From NCBI GenBank assembly GCA_902500775.1, contig CABVRZ010000012.1, forward strand, positions 41,316-105,315: DNA of 64,000 nt, written 5' to 3'. Shown here piece after piece: positions 63,234 to 64,000 of the stretch. Made by a program: the position numbers and the translations under genes. The stretch comes from an uncultured Nitrospira sp. Lineage in GTDB: Bacteria; Nitrospirota; Nitrospiria; Nitrospirales; Nitrospiraceae. Under the pieces are notes generated by a model. It did no database searches. It was given only the letters and a program-made list of their open reading frames with translations, and was not told the origin of the DNA. Within the stretch, counting starts at the first letter, position 1. Each line of letters begins with the position of its first letter.

Positions 63234-63524
63234 CTATGAAGCCTTAACAAACTTAATACGAAGCTCCGCCTGGACTCGTTCAAGCAGAAATAGCTTCAGG
63301 AGCGTTTGGTAGGGTACATCCCGCTTGTTCGCTAGGGTTTTAAGTTGCTCCAGCAGAGACTTAGGCAACCGCAGCGAAATCGTCTCCGTAGATGGTTTCA
63401 GTTTAGGAAAGATCACCCTGCGACTTTTTGAGTAATCGATGTAGTCCGTTGAGTCATGCGTGGACCAGAAGGCAGCTTCCTGAGACTCACTCTTGAACGT
63501 CGGTTTTGATTTGAGCTTGCGCAT
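63234..63524 (-). CDS. brnA: BrnA-type antitoxin (ribbon-helix-helix)
   Basis: The 96-residue protein has an N-terminal basic arm (FKSESQEAAFWSTHDSTDYI) typical of BrnA and a C-terminal ribbon-helix-helix: TISLRLPKSLLEQLKTLANK, PYQTLLKLFLLERVQAEL. It overlaps the toxin gene by 38 bp and lies downstream of it, the usual BrnT-BrnA order. It should neutralise BrnT and repress the operon through the upstream palindrome. Confidence 0.85.
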   Translation of the reverse strand: MRKLKSKPTFKSESQEAAFWSTHDSTDYIDYSKSRRVIFPKLKPSTETISLRLPKSLLEQLKTLANKRDVPYQTLLKLFLLERVQAELRIKFVKAS

Positions 63525-63807
63525 CGTACGTCCTCCGTTCTTTCACACTCATGTCGCGCGCTGAAATCACACGCACCTTCTTGTTGCGGGTCGTAAAAAC
63601 AAGGAAAAGTTTCCTATCCCCATCGGTTTGCCCCAATACGTAGTATCGAGCCTCCGTCAGGGAATGCGCTGAATCTTCTGCCACCACCAGGGGAAGATTA
63701 AAAAACACCTGCTCACATTCCCATGGAGTGACACGATGTTTCTTCCAATTCTTGGCAAGATTCGCTTCATTCCAATCAAACCCCTCAAGCCCCAGCAGCC
63801 GCTTCAT
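63487..63807 (-). CDS. brnT: BrnT-type toxin
   Basis: BrnT is a RelE-fold ribonuclease. From ATG 63807 the 106-residue protein reads FDWNEANLAKNWKKHRVTPW, ECEQVFFNLPLVV, RYYVLGQTDGDRKLFLVFTT and NKKVRVISARDMSVKERRTY, all BrnT motifs. The TTG two codons upstream is not needed. It is the first gene of the pair. Confidence 0.9.
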   Translation of the reverse strand: MKRLLGLEGFDWNEANLAKNWKKHRVTPWECEQVFFNLPLVVAEDSAHSLTEARYYVLGQTDGDRKLFLVFTTRNKKVRVISARDMSVKERRTYDAQAQIKTDVQE

Positions 63808-63821
63808 TCGCAACTCAGCAT

Positions 63822-63840
63822 GTATATTATCAATATATAC
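63822..63840. promoter_or_regulatory. Palindromic operator ahead of brnT
   Basis: GTATAT and ATATAC arms around a 7-bp centre, 15 bp upstream of the brnT start. The AT-rich site overlaps the expected promoter and is a likely BrnA-binding site for autoregulation. Beyond it, 63841-64000 contains no recognised gene. Confidence 0.6.
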
Positions 63841-64000
63841 CGCTTTTCCCTACCCATTCAAGATAACCTCTCGCACCTACCACTCACCTTGCGTTGAGTA
63901 GCACGAAACGCTAATGGGCTTAACATTTGGCACAGGCCCGTTTCGATCCGCTCGCCCAGGGTGAAGCGCCGCGCGCGAGGAAACTTATCGAGCTGAGGGA

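Noticed and set aside
1..64000. tRNA, rRNA or CRISPR features
   Set aside because: No T-loop-type GGTTCGAAnCC context with a paired stem, no rRNA sequence and no regularly spaced direct repeats were recognised by eye. A tRNAscan or covariance search could still find one I missed.

Overview
The window reads as chromosomal DNA of a Gram-negative, Nitrospira-type bacterium (phylum Nitrospirota). A complete lipid A/Kdo/outer-membrane assembly block shows a two-membrane envelope. The same window also carries a 20S proteasome with its ATPase and both Pup-ligase-type enzymes, a combination known from Nitrospirota and few other Gram-negative groups. The genus is inferred from gene content, not from a database search. 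No rRNA, tRNA or CRISPR array was recognised.

Layout. (1) 1-3.4 kb, minus strand: the edge of a surface-polysaccharide cluster, with a flippase cut by the window border, a decayed family-4 glycosyltransferase, a NusG/RfaH-like antiterminator and a MarR-type EPS regulator. (2) 3.5-21.4 kb, minus: a near-continuous envelope block read from a strong promoter at about 21.64 kb: bamA, two skp-like genes, fabZ, lpxA, lpxI, a Gfo/Idh/MocA oxidoreductase, lpxB, msbA, a DUF374 acyltransferase (frameshifted in this sequence), waaA, lpxK, a waaF-gmhB fusion, a methyltransferase and two family-9 glycosyltransferases. (3) 22-28.6 kb, plus: galU, lon, thiL, a DUF2062 membrane protein and an HD phosphohydrolase. 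(4) 28.7-33.6 kb: accessory DNA with small unknown exported or lipid-anchored proteins, decayed copies of a 105-residue protein gene, and an orphan 271-residue gene. (5) 33.7-43.1 kb, minus: thiS-thiG-thiE, then mpa-dop-prcB-prcA with its own promoter, then pafA plus an M23 peptidase with another promoter. No Pup or UBact gene is present. (6) 43.2-52.5 kb: a small HhH protein (plus), then on the minus strand ffh-rpsP-rimM-trmD-rplS-rnhB-yraN-ftsE-ftsX-envC-ctpA, linking protein export, translation and cell-wall splitting. (7) 52.7-61.9 kb: a DUF4321 protein, uvrB, an RRM RNA-binding protein, exported unknowns, an M28 peptidase, a TolC-type protein, a CPBP-like membrane protein and a small membrane protein. 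(8) 62-63.9 kb: a Phd antitoxin beside a RelE-type toxin gene broken by a stop codon, a YbjQ protein, and a BrnT/BrnA toxin-antitoxin pair with a palindromic operator.

How the genes work together: the envelope block makes lipid A (lpxA, lpxI, lpxB, lpxK), adds Kdo and heptose (waaA, waaF-gmhB, GT9), flips it (msbA) and inserts outer-membrane proteins (bamA, skp). The lpxD step is missing from its usual place. The proteasome block holds every enzyme for tag ligation, tag removal or processing, unfolding and degradation, but not the tag itself. Three copies of a conserved 3'-flanking element sit directly after the stop codons of prcA, uvrB and ybjQ.
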